Shown: in pieces, positions 1-8,892 of the stretch
How the letters are laid out: the number at the start of each line of letters is the position of its first letter
How positions within the stretch are numbered: the first letter of the stretch is position 1
DNA from: Fibrobacter succinogenes
GTDB lineage: Bacteria; Fibrobacterota; Fibrobacteria; Fibrobacterales; Fibrobacteraceae
Length of the DNA: 64,000 nt
NCBI GenBank assembly: GCA_902799745.1
Contig: CADCBQ010000004.1
Span: 62,001-126,000, forward strand
Direction of reading: 5' to 3'
Notes under the pieces: model-generated
What the model was told of the DNA's origin: nothing
What the model saw: only the letters and a program-made list of their open reading frames with translations
Databases searched by the model: none
Position numbers and translations under genes: made by a program

Positions 1-589
1 ACAAGCCTATTTGAGCGGCGTAATCCTTAATCGTTTTCCAGTAGAGGGCGTGTTCCTGCACCAGCACTCGGGCAGCAAGCGTTTCCGGAGTATCGCCTTC
101 TTCAACAGGCACGCGAGTCTGAGCCAAGACACGGCCCTGGTCGATTTCTTCGCTGACCAGGTGAACCGTCGGGCCCGATTCCGTATCGTGGGCGGCAATG
201 ACCGCCTCGTGCACGTGAATCCCGAAAAAGCCCTTGCCGCCATACTTGGGCAAAAGCGACGGGTGAATGTTCAGAATGCGGTCCGGAAGCCTTTTAATGA
301 GGCTCACGGGCAGGGCCTTCATGTAGCCCGCTAGAATCAACAAATCAATATCGTAGCGATCGATGACTTCTAAAAGAGCAGCTTCGTAGACCGCCGTATC
401 AGGGTGAGTTTTCCCCGAAATGTGGTATACGGGAATCCCGTAAGATTCCGCGTGAGAAACAGCCCCGCAACCACCATTATTGGTAATCAGGAACTTGCAT
501 TGGGCTTCGAGGTCGCCCTCGCCAATGCGGTCAATTATCGCTTTAAAGTTGCTTCCTCCGCCGGAAGCCATCACGCCTATTTTAAACAT
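1..589 (-). CDS. purN: Phosphoribosylglycinamide formyltransferase PurN, 3' end cut off
   Basis: Transfers a formyl group from 10-formyltetrahydrofolate to GAR, an early step of purine synthesis in the cytoplasm. The reverse strand from 589 opens with MFKIGVMASGGGSNF, the family's N-terminal folate/GAR loop. The catalytic Asn and His follow in LNIHPSLLPKY, and the Asp region in DTESGPTVHLV before EEIDQG. 196 codons are visible and the frame is still open at base 1, against about 190-210 residues for the family, so only the last few residues are missing. No strong ribosome binding site is seen ahead of the ATG. The family call is secure; the C-terminus is not visible. Confidence 0.93.
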   Translation of the reverse strand, partial: MFKIGVMASGGGSNFKAIIDRIGEGDLEAQCKFLITNNGGCGAVSHAESYGIPVYHISGKTHPDTAVYEAALLEVIDRYDIDLLILAGYMKALPVSLIKRLPDRILNIHPSLLPKYGGKGFFGIHVHEAVIAAHDTESGPTVHLVSEEIDQGRVLAQTRVPVEEGDTPETLAARVLVQEHALYWKTIKDYAAQIGL

Positions 590-622
590 GGCGCCAAAGA
601 TAGAAAAAAAAGAAGAGCTTGT

Positions 623-721
623 TTAGCAGATATTCATCAGTACCAGTGCTACAGCCCAAAAGGTCAGCAGGTAGTTGACGATGAATCGCCAGAAGATTTT
701 TGTTCTTTCCGTAACCGACAT
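623..721 (-). CDS. Possible small single-span membrane protein (32 aa)
   Basis: A short reverse-strand frame reads MSVTERTKIFWRF and then a hydrophobic stretch (about residues 13-31) ending NIC. This looks like one membrane span with a short charged N-terminus. An AAGAG sequence sits 7 bases before the ATG at 721. An in-frame ATG at 739 would add six residues but has poorer spacing. It lies between the SulP gene and purN on the same strand. No family is recognised. A chance ORF is possible; the membrane-like composition and the spacing are the only support. Confidence 0.35.
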   Translation of the reverse strand: MSVTERTKIFWRFIVNYLLTFWAVALVLMNIC

Positions 722-776
722 TGCATGACTCTTAATCATGCCCTTAATTTAGATATAATACATATAAATTTAAAGA

Positions 777-803
777 GACGGAAATCACAATGCGATTTCC
801 GTC
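777..803 (-). terminator. Hairpin downstream of the SulP gene
   Basis: A perfect 10-bp stem (777-786 with 794-803) has a 7-base loop. Read on the minus strand it is followed by an interrupted T-rich tail. It lies about 75 bases past the SulP stop, so it probably ends that transcript. The T-run is weak, so termination may be partial. Confidence 0.55.
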
Positions 804-877
804 ACAAACTTTCAAAAATATTACGAATTTTGGCAGATTTTTAGGTTTTCTAGCCCCTAAGCTCTACAAACAAAGTT

Positions 878-2779
878 CTATTTTTCTTCGATCTTTACGA
901 CCGGTTCATCCATCATCTTTTCGGCGATAACTTCCGGCGTTTCTTCGGCCACAGCAGCGTTGGATTCTTCAGGCATCCACGGCTTGTCGAGGTTCTTTTC
1001 CCAAGAAACCGTAGGCGCGGGCTGAGCTTCGTGCGAAGTATCGACAATCGGGAGGCCCAAGAGTTCGCGGGCGCGGTTGAGGGCTGCATCGATATTACCA
1101 AGGGCGTTTTCTTCGCCGAGCTGCTTGAGCACACCGGCGCGAGTCAGGGCTACCACCGGCTGGGCATGCACACCCGACAGCAACAGCTGAGTGCCTTCGC
1201 GGTTGCAACGGTTGAGCAAGTCTTCGATCATCTGGATACCGGCGGCATCGATGCTAGACACGCTACGCATGCGCAGAATAAGAATCTTCGGCTTGTCCGA
1301 AATGCGAGCCATGGTATCCTTGAACTTGTCCACCGCACCAAAGAACAAAGAACCGGCCAGTTCGTAAACCACCACACCCTTCGGCACCTGACGGCTGAGG
1401 TCATTATGGGCGGCTTCTTCGTCATCTTCCTTGAGGGCTTCGGTTACCGTTTCCATTTCAGAAACATCGCTCATGCGCTTAATGAAGAGTACAGCGGCAA
1501 GCAGCACACCGACTTCGATAGCAACCGTCAGGTCGATAATCACCGTGAGGAAGAAGGCCACGAGCATCACCGCAATGTCGCTCTTGGGAGCCTTGAACAT
1601 CTTGATAAAGCTGCGGTAACCGCACATGTTGAATGCCACCTGGAAAAGCACAGCGGCAAGAGCGGCCATCGGGATCATTTCGGCATACTTACCGAGCACG
1701 AGCATAATGAGGAGCAAAACAACCGCGTGTACCAAGCCAGAAATCGGGCTCACGGCACCATTACGGATATTGGTTGCCGTACGGGCAATGGCACCCGTAG
1801 CCGGGATACCGCCAAACATCGGAGAAAGCACGTTAGCGACACCCTGGCCAAAAAGTTCGGTATTGGAACGGTGCTTGGTCGAGGTCATACCGTCGGCCAC
1901 CACGGCAGACAAAAGGGATTCAATGGCGCCCAAAATGGCAATCGTCAAAGCCGGTTGGAACACCTTCTGCATCATTTCGAGGCTAATGTTTGGCAGGTGC
2001 GGTACCGGGAAACCAGTCGGAATGTGATTTTTCATGCCAATGGTCACCACGCCGTGGCCCGTAATCGGGTCATCCCAGCCCAAAACCTTCACCATGACGG
2101 TCGCCACAATAATGGCAATCAGGGAACCCGGAACTTTCGTCGTAATCTTCGGCCACAGAATGCAAACGGCCAAAGCCACAAGACCCACAATCACGGCATA
2201 AATATTAATGGTATCCAAAGAAGAAGCGTAAAGCTTAATTTTGCCCACGGCATCGGCCGGGTCTTTGGAAAGGAAACGGAGCCCAAAAAAGTTCGGCACC
2301 TGGCCAAGAGCAATAATAATAGCGATACCGGCGGTAAAGCCCACGGTAACCGGATACGGAATAAACTTGATAATTGCGCCAAACTTGGCCAAGCCAAAGA
2401 TAATCAGCAAGATACCGGCCAAAAGCGTTGCCGAGGCAAGGCCATCGTAGCCGTACTGGCTCACGATGCCGTAAACAATCACAATGAAGGCGCCCGTCGG
2501 GCCACCAATCTGGAAGCGGGAACCGCCCAAGAGCGAAATGGTAAAGCCAGCGATGATTGCCGTGTAAAGGCCCTGTTCCGGACCCACGCCCGAAGCGATT
2601 GCGAATGCAATGGCAAGTGGCAAAGCCAAAATGCCCACGATAAGGCCCGACATCAGGTCGCTCACCAGGTTTTTCTTGGTGTAGCCCCTGCGTACCGTGC
2701 GGAGGAGTTCAGGGGTAACAGTTGTCTTGACGCCAGCAAGAAAATTCTTGACGGAATCTTTGGCGTGAATATTGGACAT
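878..2779 (-). CDS. SulP-family inorganic anion transporter with STAS domain
   Basis: A 633-residue inner-membrane carrier of the SulP (SLC26-like) family; members move sulfate, bicarbonate or other anions. Residues about 40-430 hold the transmembrane domain with the family motif near GVGPEQGLYTAI, followed by Gly/Pro-rich segments such as GGPTGAFIV and GGIPATGAIARTATN. Residues about 480-585 form a cytoplasmic STAS domain (KGVVVYELAGSLFFGAVDKF, then RMRSVSSIDAAG). An acidic tail closes the protein. GGAG precedes the ATG by a good spacing. No carbonic anhydrase or cysteine gene lies nearby, so the substrate cannot be read from context. The fold is certain; sulfate versus bicarbonate is open. 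Confidence 0.93.
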   Translation of the reverse strand: MSNIHAKDSVKNFLAGVKTTVTPELLRTVRRGYTKKNLVSDLMSGLIVGILALPLAIAFAIASGVGPEQGLYTAIIAGFTISLLGGSRFQIGGPTGAFIVIVYGIVSQYGYDGLASATLLAGILLIIFGLAKFGAIIKFIPYPVTVGFTAGIAIIIALGQVPNFFGLRFLSKDPADAVGKIKLYASSLDTINIYAVIVGLVALAVCILWPKITTKVPGSLIAIIVATVMVKVLGWDDPITGHGVVTIGMKNHIPTGFPVPHLPNISLEMMQKVFQPALTIAILGAIESLLSAVVADGMTSTKHRSNTELFGQGVANVLSPMFGGIPATGAIARTATNIRNGAVSPISGLVHAVVLLLIMLVLGKYAEMIPMAALAAVLFQVAFNMCGYRSFIKMFKAPKSDIAVMLVAFFLTVIIDLTVAIEVGVLLAAVLFIKRMSDVSEMETVTEALKEDDEEAAHNDLSRQVPKGVVVYELAGSLFFGAVDKFKDTMARISDKPKILILRMRSVSSIDAAGIQMIEDLLNRCNREGTQLLLSGVHAQPVVALTRAGVLKQLGEENALGNIDAALNRARELLGLPIVDTSHEAQPAPTVSWEKNLDKPWMPEESNAAVAEETPEVIAEKMMDEPVVKIEEK

Positions 2780-2886
2780 GGGGGTTCTCCAATCTTAGGA
2801 ACGCGGCCAAATTTAGGAAAATTTACCCCCTTTGTTAAGGGTAAAAATGGGCTTTTATTATCTTTAATCGTACGAAAAATGTAAGT

Positions 2887-3117
2887 TTCTCCGTTTTTCG
2901 AGCAATCGGCATTCTCGCCGTACTGTTCTGGCTTTTCCGCAACACCTACTACCTGACCATGTGTTTATTCCTTGGCTTGGGCCGCGACACCGATAGCGAA
3001 AACGTGAAGGTGAAGGCAGCCGACCGTACACCAACGTTACCGCAAAAGCTTCGCCTGGGCGGAGGCCTCGTCGATAACCTATGGAATAATATAGGACACA
3101 GAATTGTGACCCGATAA
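2887..3117 (+). pseudogene. Headless ORF remnant with a membrane segment
   Basis: An open frame of 76 codons ends at TAA 3115-3117. Its predicted product begins FSVFRAIGILAVLFWLFR, a plausible membrane anchor, and continues with LGLGRDTDSENVKVKAADR and a basic C-terminus. Codon choice matches neighbouring genes. No ATG, GTG or TTG with a ribosome binding site opens the frame before the hydrophobic segment; the first ATG (2959) would remove that anchor. I read it as a gene that lost its start, or one using an unusual start near 2865. No homologous family is recognised. Confidence 0.35.
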
Positions 3118-3153
3118 ATTTCTATCTTTTGTTACAAAAGACAGGAGGAAAAA

Positions 3154-4443
3154 ATGATCAAAAAATTATTCATTTGTTTTACATTCTTCGCATTTATCGC
3201 CTGTGGAGATGACGAATCCAGCACATCGCCAGCACAAGAACCTTCCGAAAGTTCCAGTAGTGCAAAAGAATCCAACCTAACGGAATCTTCGAGCTCCGTA
3301 TCTGACAAAGCAGGTTCAGAACAAGGCAAAAGTTCTGCGACAAACAATGAAAAAAGTTCATCGTCAACGGACCTCAGCAGCTCCAGCACCATTCCCACGA
3401 TGAAGGAATGCGTCACGAGCGTCCGCTACAACGAAATCATCCCCTCCTGGGAAGAATATCAGGCATATAAAGGCAACAACTGCGATAAAGAAGGGCTCGT
3501 CCTGCTGACGGAAGACAGCAAGATACTTGTCACCTGTAAAGACGGAACCTGGAATTCCGAAATAATCAAGCCTTGCCCTGCAGGAACCGTGAAGAGTAGT
3601 TCTTCCTCGGAATCGCCTAAGTCTTCATCTTCAAATGCAATTTCGTCTTCGGCGGTGCAGATTTCCTGCCACCTTTACGACAAGGCTCCCACGGTTATCG
3701 GCTGTGAAGGCAAGTCGAAGCCCAATTGGAAATTCCTGAACCCGGACGTCGAATACCACTGCCTAGAGGACGAACGCGACGGTCAGTTCTACGCCACCGT
3801 TAAAATCGGAGAACAGACCTGGATGGCGGAAAACCTGGCTTACGCCGACGAAGAAAAAACGCCCAACCTGGCAGGCAACCATTGGTGCGATCCGGATGCA
3901 GACAGTTGCGCCCTGTACGGGCAGCTCTATAATTTCATGGGCGTCATGAACTTCAATACCGACGAAATGATGGAAGCCGGGTTGATAAAGGACACCCTTT
4001 TCGGAAAATGGGAAAATCCCCAGCAGGGAATTTGTCCTAGCGGTTGGCATGTTCCCACGATTTCTGAATGGATGACTTTGGGCAAGGCCGTTGGCGCGGA
4101 ATGCGATGACGAAACCAAGACAAGTTTCCCAGATTGCAGGGAAGGAATCGTAAAACTGAGATCCACTTGCGGATGGCAATACGACTCTGACGGAAACGAA
4201 GACATTGCGACAAACGAATTGGGATTTGCACTCCTCCCAGTCAGTAACACCTACGGCTCGGAACTTTTCCCCAACGGGAAGCGCGCATACGTTTGGACAT
4301 CTACCGCCAAATATTGTAGCGAATGCGCTAACAATCGTGCATTAGCTTACCACATCGTTGCAACCACTGGCAAGGACGGATACGGAGTCGATGAAGGGAC
4401 TCTGCTCGTTCGAGGTCGCAGTCTGCGTTGCGTAAAAGACTAA
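3154..4443 (+). CDS. Lipoprotein with Ser-rich linkers and a FISUMP domain
   Basis: A 429-residue exported lipoprotein. An N-terminal signal peptide ends in the lipobox FIACG, so Cys is the first mature residue. Two serine-rich linkers (about residues 25-85 and 148-170) flank a small Cys-containing module (CVTSVRYNEI to KPCP). The C-terminal 220 residues form a FISUMP domain, seen in VKIGEQTWMAENLAY, CPSGWHVPTISEW and the closing RSLRCVKD. FISUMP proteins are abundant in Fibrobacter and predicted to be surface-exposed; their biochemical role is unknown. A strong AGGAGG sits ahead of the ATG. It appears monocistronic. Confidence 0.9.
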   Translation: MIKKLFICFTFFAFIACGDDESSTSPAQEPSESSSSAKESNLTESSSSVSDKAGSEQGKSSATNNEKSSSSTDLSSSSTIPTMKECVTSVRYNEIIPSWEEYQAYKGNNCDKEGLVLLTEDSKILVTCKDGTWNSEIIKPCPAGTVKSSSSSESPKSSSSNAISSSAVQISCHLYDKAPTVIGCEGKSKPNWKFLNPDVEYHCLEDERDGQFYATVKIGEQTWMAENLAYADEEKTPNLAGNHWCDPDADSCALYGQLYNFMGVMNFNTDEMMEAGLIKDTLFGKWENPQQGICPSGWHVPTISEWMTLGKAVGAECDDETKTSFPDCREGIVKLRSTCGWQYDSDGNEDIATNELGFALLPVSNTYGSELFPNGKRAYVWTSTAKYCSECANNRALAYHIVATTGKDGYGVDEGTLLVRGRSLRCVKD

Positions 4444-4502
4444 ATCCTGTCTAATTTTTCTATCTTTACGCCCGAAAATTCAACCTAAACCCCCAAGAGA
4501 CT

Positions 4503-6700
4503 ATGCTTTTCAATTTCGACATGATCCAGGGCGTCTACGCCCGCATTCCTGCCCGCGTTGAAGCTGCACGCAAGCAGCTGGGCCGTCCGCTCACCCTCGC
4601 CGAAAAGATTATCTACAGCCACCTGATCGATGGCGCCGAGAACAGGACCTATGAACGCGGCAAGGATTTTGCCGAATTCCACCCGGACCGCGTGGCCATG
4701 CAGGACGCTACCGCCCAGATGGCCCTCCTCCAGTTCACCACCGCCGGTAAGGCCCGCGTAGCTGTGCCGAGCTCCGTGCACTGCGACCACCTGATTATCG
4801 CCCGCGAAGGTGTTGAAAAGGACCTCCCCCGCGCCAAGGAAGAAAGCAAGGAAGTGTACGACTTCTTGCAGTCCGTCTCCGCCAAGTACGGCATTGACTG
4901 CTGGCTCCCGGGTGCAGGCATCATCCACCAGGTGGTGCTTGAAAACTACGCCTTCCCGGGCGGAATGATGATCGGTACCGACTCCCACACCGTGAACGCA
5001 GGCGGTCTCGGCATGCTCGCGATTGGCGTGGGCGGTGCAGACGCCGTGGACGCCATGGTCGGCCTCCCGTGGGAACTCAAGTACCCGAAGATGATCGGCG
5101 TGAAGCTCACCGGCAAGCTCCAGGGCTTCGCTACCGCCAAGGACATCATCCTCAAGCTTGCTGGCATCCTCACCGTTAAGGGTGGCACCAACGCCATTAT
5201 CGAATACTTCGGCGAAGGCGCACGCAGCCTCTCCGCAACAGGCAAGGCAACGATTGCGAATATGGGTGCCGAAGTGGGCGCTACCTGCTCCACCTTCAGC
5301 TACGACGATTCCATGAGCCGCTACCTCAAGGTGACTGGCCGTGCCGACGTGGCCGCCGCTGCCGACAAGATTGCAGAACACCTCAAGGCCGATCCCGAAG
5401 TCGAAGCAAATCCGGAAAAGTACTTTGACCGCGTCGTGGAAATCGACCTGAGCACGCTCGTGCCGCACTTCAACGGCCCGTTCAGCCCGGACCGCGCCTA
5501 CGCCGTGACCGACATGGCCGAAAGCCTCAAGGCCACCGAAACCAAGCCGGAATCTACTCCGGTCGTAAGTGCAGCCCTCATCGGTAGCTGCACGAACTCC
5601 AGCTACGAAGACCTCTTCATGGCCGCGAACATGATCAAGCAGGCCCTCGCGAAGGGTCTCAGCCCGAAGTGCCCGCTCCTCATCAACCCGGGGAGCGAAC
5701 AGGTGCGCTACACCGCCGAACGCGACGGCCTCATCGACTTGTTCAAGCAGTTCGGTGCAACGATTATGACGAACGCCTGCGGCCCTTGCATTGGCCGTTG
5801 GGACCGTGCCGGTGCCGACAAGAAGGAACTCAACACCATCGTCCACAGCTTTAACCGCAACTTCGCGAAGCGCGCCGACGGCAACCCGAACACGCACGCC
5901 TTTGTGGCTAGCCCGCTCATGGCCGTGATTGCAGCGCTCAGCGGCGATATCCGCTTCAACCCGATGACCGACACCCTCGTGAATAACGAGGGCAAGGCCG
6001 TGAAGCTCGACCCGCCGGAACAGTGCGAACTCCCGCCGAAGGGCTTCGAAGTCAAGGACGCTGGCTACCAGGCTCCGGCAGAAGACGGCTCCAAGATTAC
6101 CGTTTCCATCAACCCCGAAAGCAAGCGCCTCCAGGCTCTCGCTCCGTTCGCGGCTTGGGACGGCAAGGACATCGCTGGCGCCCCGATTCTCATCAAAGCC
6201 AAGGGCAAGTGCACCACCGACCATATCTCCATGGCCGGTCCGTGGCTCAACTACCGCGGTCACCTCGAAAACATTTCGAACAACATGCTCATCGGCGCCG
6301 TGAACGCCTTCAACGGCGAAACGAACAAGGTTCTCCCAGTGCGGTGAATACAAGGAAGTCCCCGAACTCGCCAAGATTTACAAGGCCAAGGGCACGGGCT
6401 CTATCGTGATCGGTGACGAAAACTACGGTGAAGGCTCCAGCCGCGAACACGCCGCTATGGAACCGCGCTTCCTCGGCGTGAAGGCCGTGATCGTGAAGAG
6501 CTTCGCCCGCATCCACGAAACGAACCTCAAGAAGCAGGGCATGCTCGCCCTCACCTTCAAGAACGCCGCCGACTACGACAAGATCCAGGAACAGGACGTG
6601 TTCGACATCGTCGGTCTCACCAAGTTCGCTCCGGGTTCCGAGTTCACCATGGTTCAAGGCGGGTTCGGCCCTCAACCTGATTCGCGCGAACAACAAGTAA
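4503..6700 (+). pseudogene. acn: Aconitate hydratase, mitochondrial type, disrupted by two frame breaks
   Basis: Converts citrate to isocitrate with a [4Fe-4S] cluster. The first frame (4503-6347, 614 aa) holds domains 1-3 with all three cluster cysteines, in [10 protein letters not shown] (about residue 363) and [12 protein letters not shown] (about 426 and 429). After GETNKVL near 6335 the frame shifts; the swivel domain continues in a second frame from [11 protein letters not shown] (6343) through [15 protein letters not shown] to SEFTMV (6654). The typical C-terminus [15 protein letters not shown] then appears in a third frame and stops at 6700. By comparison with mitochondrial aconitase, about 23 residues are missing before that tail. 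Either the gene is broken or the sequence here contains errors; flanking codons look undecayed. Confidence 0.85.
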
Positions 6701-6855
6701 GGTCCAAACCTGGCGGAGCTACCCACAAAAGCGGAAAATCTGTTCATTTTTTAAAAATAAGACAAAAACGTGACACTTTTTTCGCTTTTGATTATATATA
6801 TTGAGGGTATAGCACCGTCGGGTGCCAAAAGATTTTATTTATTAAAAGGATAATT

Positions 6856-7380
6856 ATGCTTTCTTACGCTGAAGCCTACAAAATTGCAGCCGACGTCCAC
6901 AAGAACCAGATGGACAAGGCCGGCGGCCCCTACATTGATTTTCTGCAGAATGTCGCAGATTACCTCAAAAACAAGGGTGAATCCGAAGAGGTTCAGACAC
7001 TCGCCATTTTGCAGGACTTGATTACCGATACGACCAAGAAAACCCCTGAAGAAGTGATCGCCATGGGCGTTCCGGCCGACATGGTCGAAAAGATCCAGAA
7101 GATGACTTACCACAAGAACCAGGGCTGGATCGACGAATACAGCTGCAAACTGATGGCCGAAGGCGTCCCCGCCGAAGAAGCTAACTACGAAGCCCGCGAA
7201 AAGGAATTCGTGAAGTTCATGGGCACCCTCAAGAACGACCCGCTGATGGCCAAGGCCAAGAGCGCCATTTTGAACGTGCTTTTGGAAGACAAGTACATCA
7301 AGCGTCAGGAACGCCGCGAACTCAAGACTAAGTTCCGCCTCAAGAAGTACCAGGCGGCAATCGAAGCCTTAGGGGTCTGA
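6856..7380 (+). CDS. HD-domain-like protein related to RelA/SpoT hydrolase domains, probably inactive
   Basis: A 174-residue cytoplasmic protein. Residues 1-100 follow the layout of the ppGpp-hydrolase HD domain: VHKNQMDKAGGPYI matches the first His region and ILQDLITDT matches the usual LLHDVVEDT segment. The second metal-binding His is Gln here, and the His normally found after the PYI motif is also missing, so metal binding and hydrolysis are unlikely. The rest is charged and helical, ending in a Lys/Arg-rich segment (KRQERRELKTKFRLKKYQ). AAGGAT precedes the ATG and a strong terminator follows. It could be a regulatory or structural relative; its partner is unknown. Confidence 0.6.
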   Translation: MLSYAEAYKIAADVHKNQMDKAGGPYIDFLQNVADYLKNKGESEEVQTLAILQDLITDTTKKTPEEVIAMGVPADMVEKIQKMTYHKNQGWIDEYSCKLMAEGVPAEEANYEAREKEFVKFMGTLKNDPLMAKAKSAILNVLLEDKYIKRQERRELKTKFRLKKYQAAIEALGV

Positions 7381-7416
7381 GCGACGAGGACGGCGCAAAG
7401 CGCCTCTGAGATTTTC

Positions 7417-7448
7417 AAAGCGGACTTTTAGTCCGCTTTCTTTTTTTT
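7417..7448 (+). terminator. Rho-independent terminator after the HD-like gene
   Basis: A 10-bp perfect stem (7417-7426 with 7430-7439) with a TTT loop is followed by C and eight T residues. Confidence 0.93.
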
Positions 7449-7475
7449 GCTCAAAGTGACCGCAGGTCGCGTGCT
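7446..7475 (+). repeat. Dispersed intergenic hairpin repeat, copy A
   Basis: TTTGCTCAAAG, then a small hairpin (GACC-GCA-GGTC), then CGTGCT. The same layout occurs on the minus strand at 57332-57359, where the stem is AGCC/GGCT. The stem bases differ but stay paired, which suggests a structured repeat. Confidence 0.45.
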
Positions 7476-7594
7476 CACACCTCATTACTCCCCTCTTTTT
7501 CCACTAGCCGAAAAAGCCGTATTTTGCTATTTTTACGCGCGTAATTTAAGAGTCCCCGTAAACCATGCGGGGCAAAACAAAAAGGAACACAACC

Positions 7595-8701
7595 ATGGCA
7601 AATAAAGTCTATAACTTTAGCGCAGGACCGTCTGTCCTGCCCGAACAGGCACTCAAGGAAGCATCTGCTGCATGCATCGACTTCGAAAACAGCGGCATCA
7701 GCATTCTCTCCATGAGTCACCGTTCAAAGCCGATTGAAAACATGTTCGCCCAGACGGAACAGTACCTCCGTGAATTGATGGGCATCCCTGAAGACTACGA
7801 CATCGTTTTCCTCGGTGGTGGTTGCTCCCTTCTGTTCTGCATGCTCCCGATGAACTTCTTGGACCAGGACGCTACGGCAGACTACGCTCTGACTGGCGTT
7901 TGGGCAAACAAGGCTTACAAGGAAGCCAAGCAGTTCGGTAACGCTCTCGCCGCTTGCGACACCAAGTCCGAAACTTACAGCCGCATCGACAAGAACCTGA
8001 AGCTTTCCGACAACGCCACGTACCTCCACGTGACTGCCAACAACACCATCTACGGTACCGAATGGCACAACTTCCCGAAGCCGAAGTCTGGCTTCCTCAT
8101 GGCTGACGTGAGCTCCGACTTCCTCGCTCGCAAGATCAACGTGTCAGACTTCGGCGTTGTGTACGGTGGCGCTCAGAAGAACATCAGCTGCGCTGGCGTG
8201 ACTGTTACCATCATCAAGAAGGGCCTCCTCGGCAAGGTGAACCGCACGATTCCTACCATGCTGAACTTCCAGACCCACATTGACGCTGCCAACATGTTCA
8301 ACACTCCTCCGGTATTCGCCGTGTACGTGATGAACCGCACCCTCAAGTGGCTCAAGGAATTCGGTGGTGTGGACGCTATCGAAAAGGTGAACCGCTCCAA
8401 GGCCGCTCTCCTTTACAGCGCCCTCGACAACTCCAAGGTGTTCGTCGGTACCGCTGCTAAGGAAGACCGCTCCATCATGAACGTTCCGTTCGTGTTCAAC
8501 AAGGACGTTGTTGCAGCTGACAAGGCTGACGATCTCGCCAAGGAATTCCTTGAATTCGCTAAGGCTCGTGGCCTCCAGCAGCTCAAGGGTCACCGTTCTG
8601 TCGGCGGCTTCCGCGCTTCTATCTACAACGCTATGCCGGTCGAAGGCGTGCAGGCTCTCGTTGATTGCCTCGGCGACTTCGAAAAGAAAGTTCTCGGCTA
8701 A
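7595..8701 (+). CDS. serC: Phosphoserine aminotransferase SerC
   Basis: A PLP enzyme of serine biosynthesis that converts 3-phosphohydroxypyruvate and glutamate to phosphoserine. The 368-residue product opens MANKVYNFSAGPSVLPEQ, the family signature, and shows the PLP-lysine segment YGGAQKNISCAGVT (about residue 195). The C-terminal GHRSVGGFRASIYNAMP is also typical. The length fits the family (about 360). The ATG at 7595 is chosen over an in-frame upstream ATG because homology begins there and an AAGGAA lies ahead of it. It is flanked by terminators, so it is probably a single-gene unit. Confidence 0.96.
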   Translation: MANKVYNFSAGPSVLPEQALKEASAACIDFENSGISILSMSHRSKPIENMFAQTEQYLRELMGIPEDYDIVFLGGGCSLLFCMLPMNFLDQDATADYALTGVWANKAYKEAKQFGNALAACDTKSETYSRIDKNLKLSDNATYLHVTANNTIYGTEWHNFPKPKSGFLMADVSSDFLARKINVSDFGVVYGGAQKNISCAGVTVTIIKKGLLGKVNRTIPTMLNFQTHIDAANMFNTPPVFAVYVMNRTLKWLKEFGGVDAIEKVNRSKAALLYSALDNSKVFVGTAAKEDRSIMNVPFVFNKDVVAADKADDLAKEFLEFAKARGLQQLKGHRSVGGFRASIYNAMPVEGVQALVDCLGDFEKKVLG

Positions 8702-8764
8702 TTAGCCAAGAACTTGGACTTGAGCGACAGCGAAAGTCCAACGTTTTAAGGCTAAAGCCAAGAG

Positions 8765-8805
8765 TGTCATCCTGAGCTCCGTCGCAAGACGGAGTCGAAG
8801 GATCT
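8765..8805 (+). repeat. Structured intergenic element (TGTCATCCTGAG ... GTCGAAGGATCT type)
   Basis: It starts TGTCATCCTGAG and ends GTCGAAGGATCT, around a 7-bp hairpin (8777-8783 with 8788-8794, GCAA loop). This resembles a motif I have seen dispersed between genes in many bacterial genomes. Only one clear copy is present here, so calling it a repeat family rests on memory. Confidence 0.4.
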
Positions 8806-8815
8806 AAAAAAATTT

Positions 8816-8842
8816 AAGCCTCGGTGAAAACCGAGGCTTTTT
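8816..8842 (+). terminator. Rho-independent terminator for serC
   Basis: A 10-bp perfect stem (8816-8825 with 8830-8839), GAAA tetraloop, then a T-run. Confidence 0.9.
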
Positions 8843-8845
8843 CGT

Positions 8846-8879
8846 TTATAAAAAAGAGATGCCCGGTCAAACCGGGCAT
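8846..8879 (-). terminator. Terminator for the GerW-like gene
   Basis: A 9-bp GC-rich perfect stem (8859-8867 with 8871-8879) is followed on the minus strand by a T-rich tail. It lies 13 bases past the GerW-like stop, back to back with the serC terminator. Confidence 0.8.
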
Positions 8880-8892
8880 GACATTTCAAAAA

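Noticed and set aside
1031..2884. A 617-codon open frame antisense to the SulP gene
   Set aside because: Composition is His/Arg/Asn-rich and disordered, with no motif; the SulP frame explains the region.
3265..3660. Serine-codon repeats in the FISUMP lipoprotein as a CRISPR-like or tandem DNA repeat
   Set aside because: The repetition follows Ser codons of the protein linker; units are irregular and without spacers.
4485..6374. A 629-codon open frame antisense to the aconitase gene
   Set aside because: Low-complexity Val/Gly/His-rich translation with no domain; aconitase on the other strand is unmistakable.
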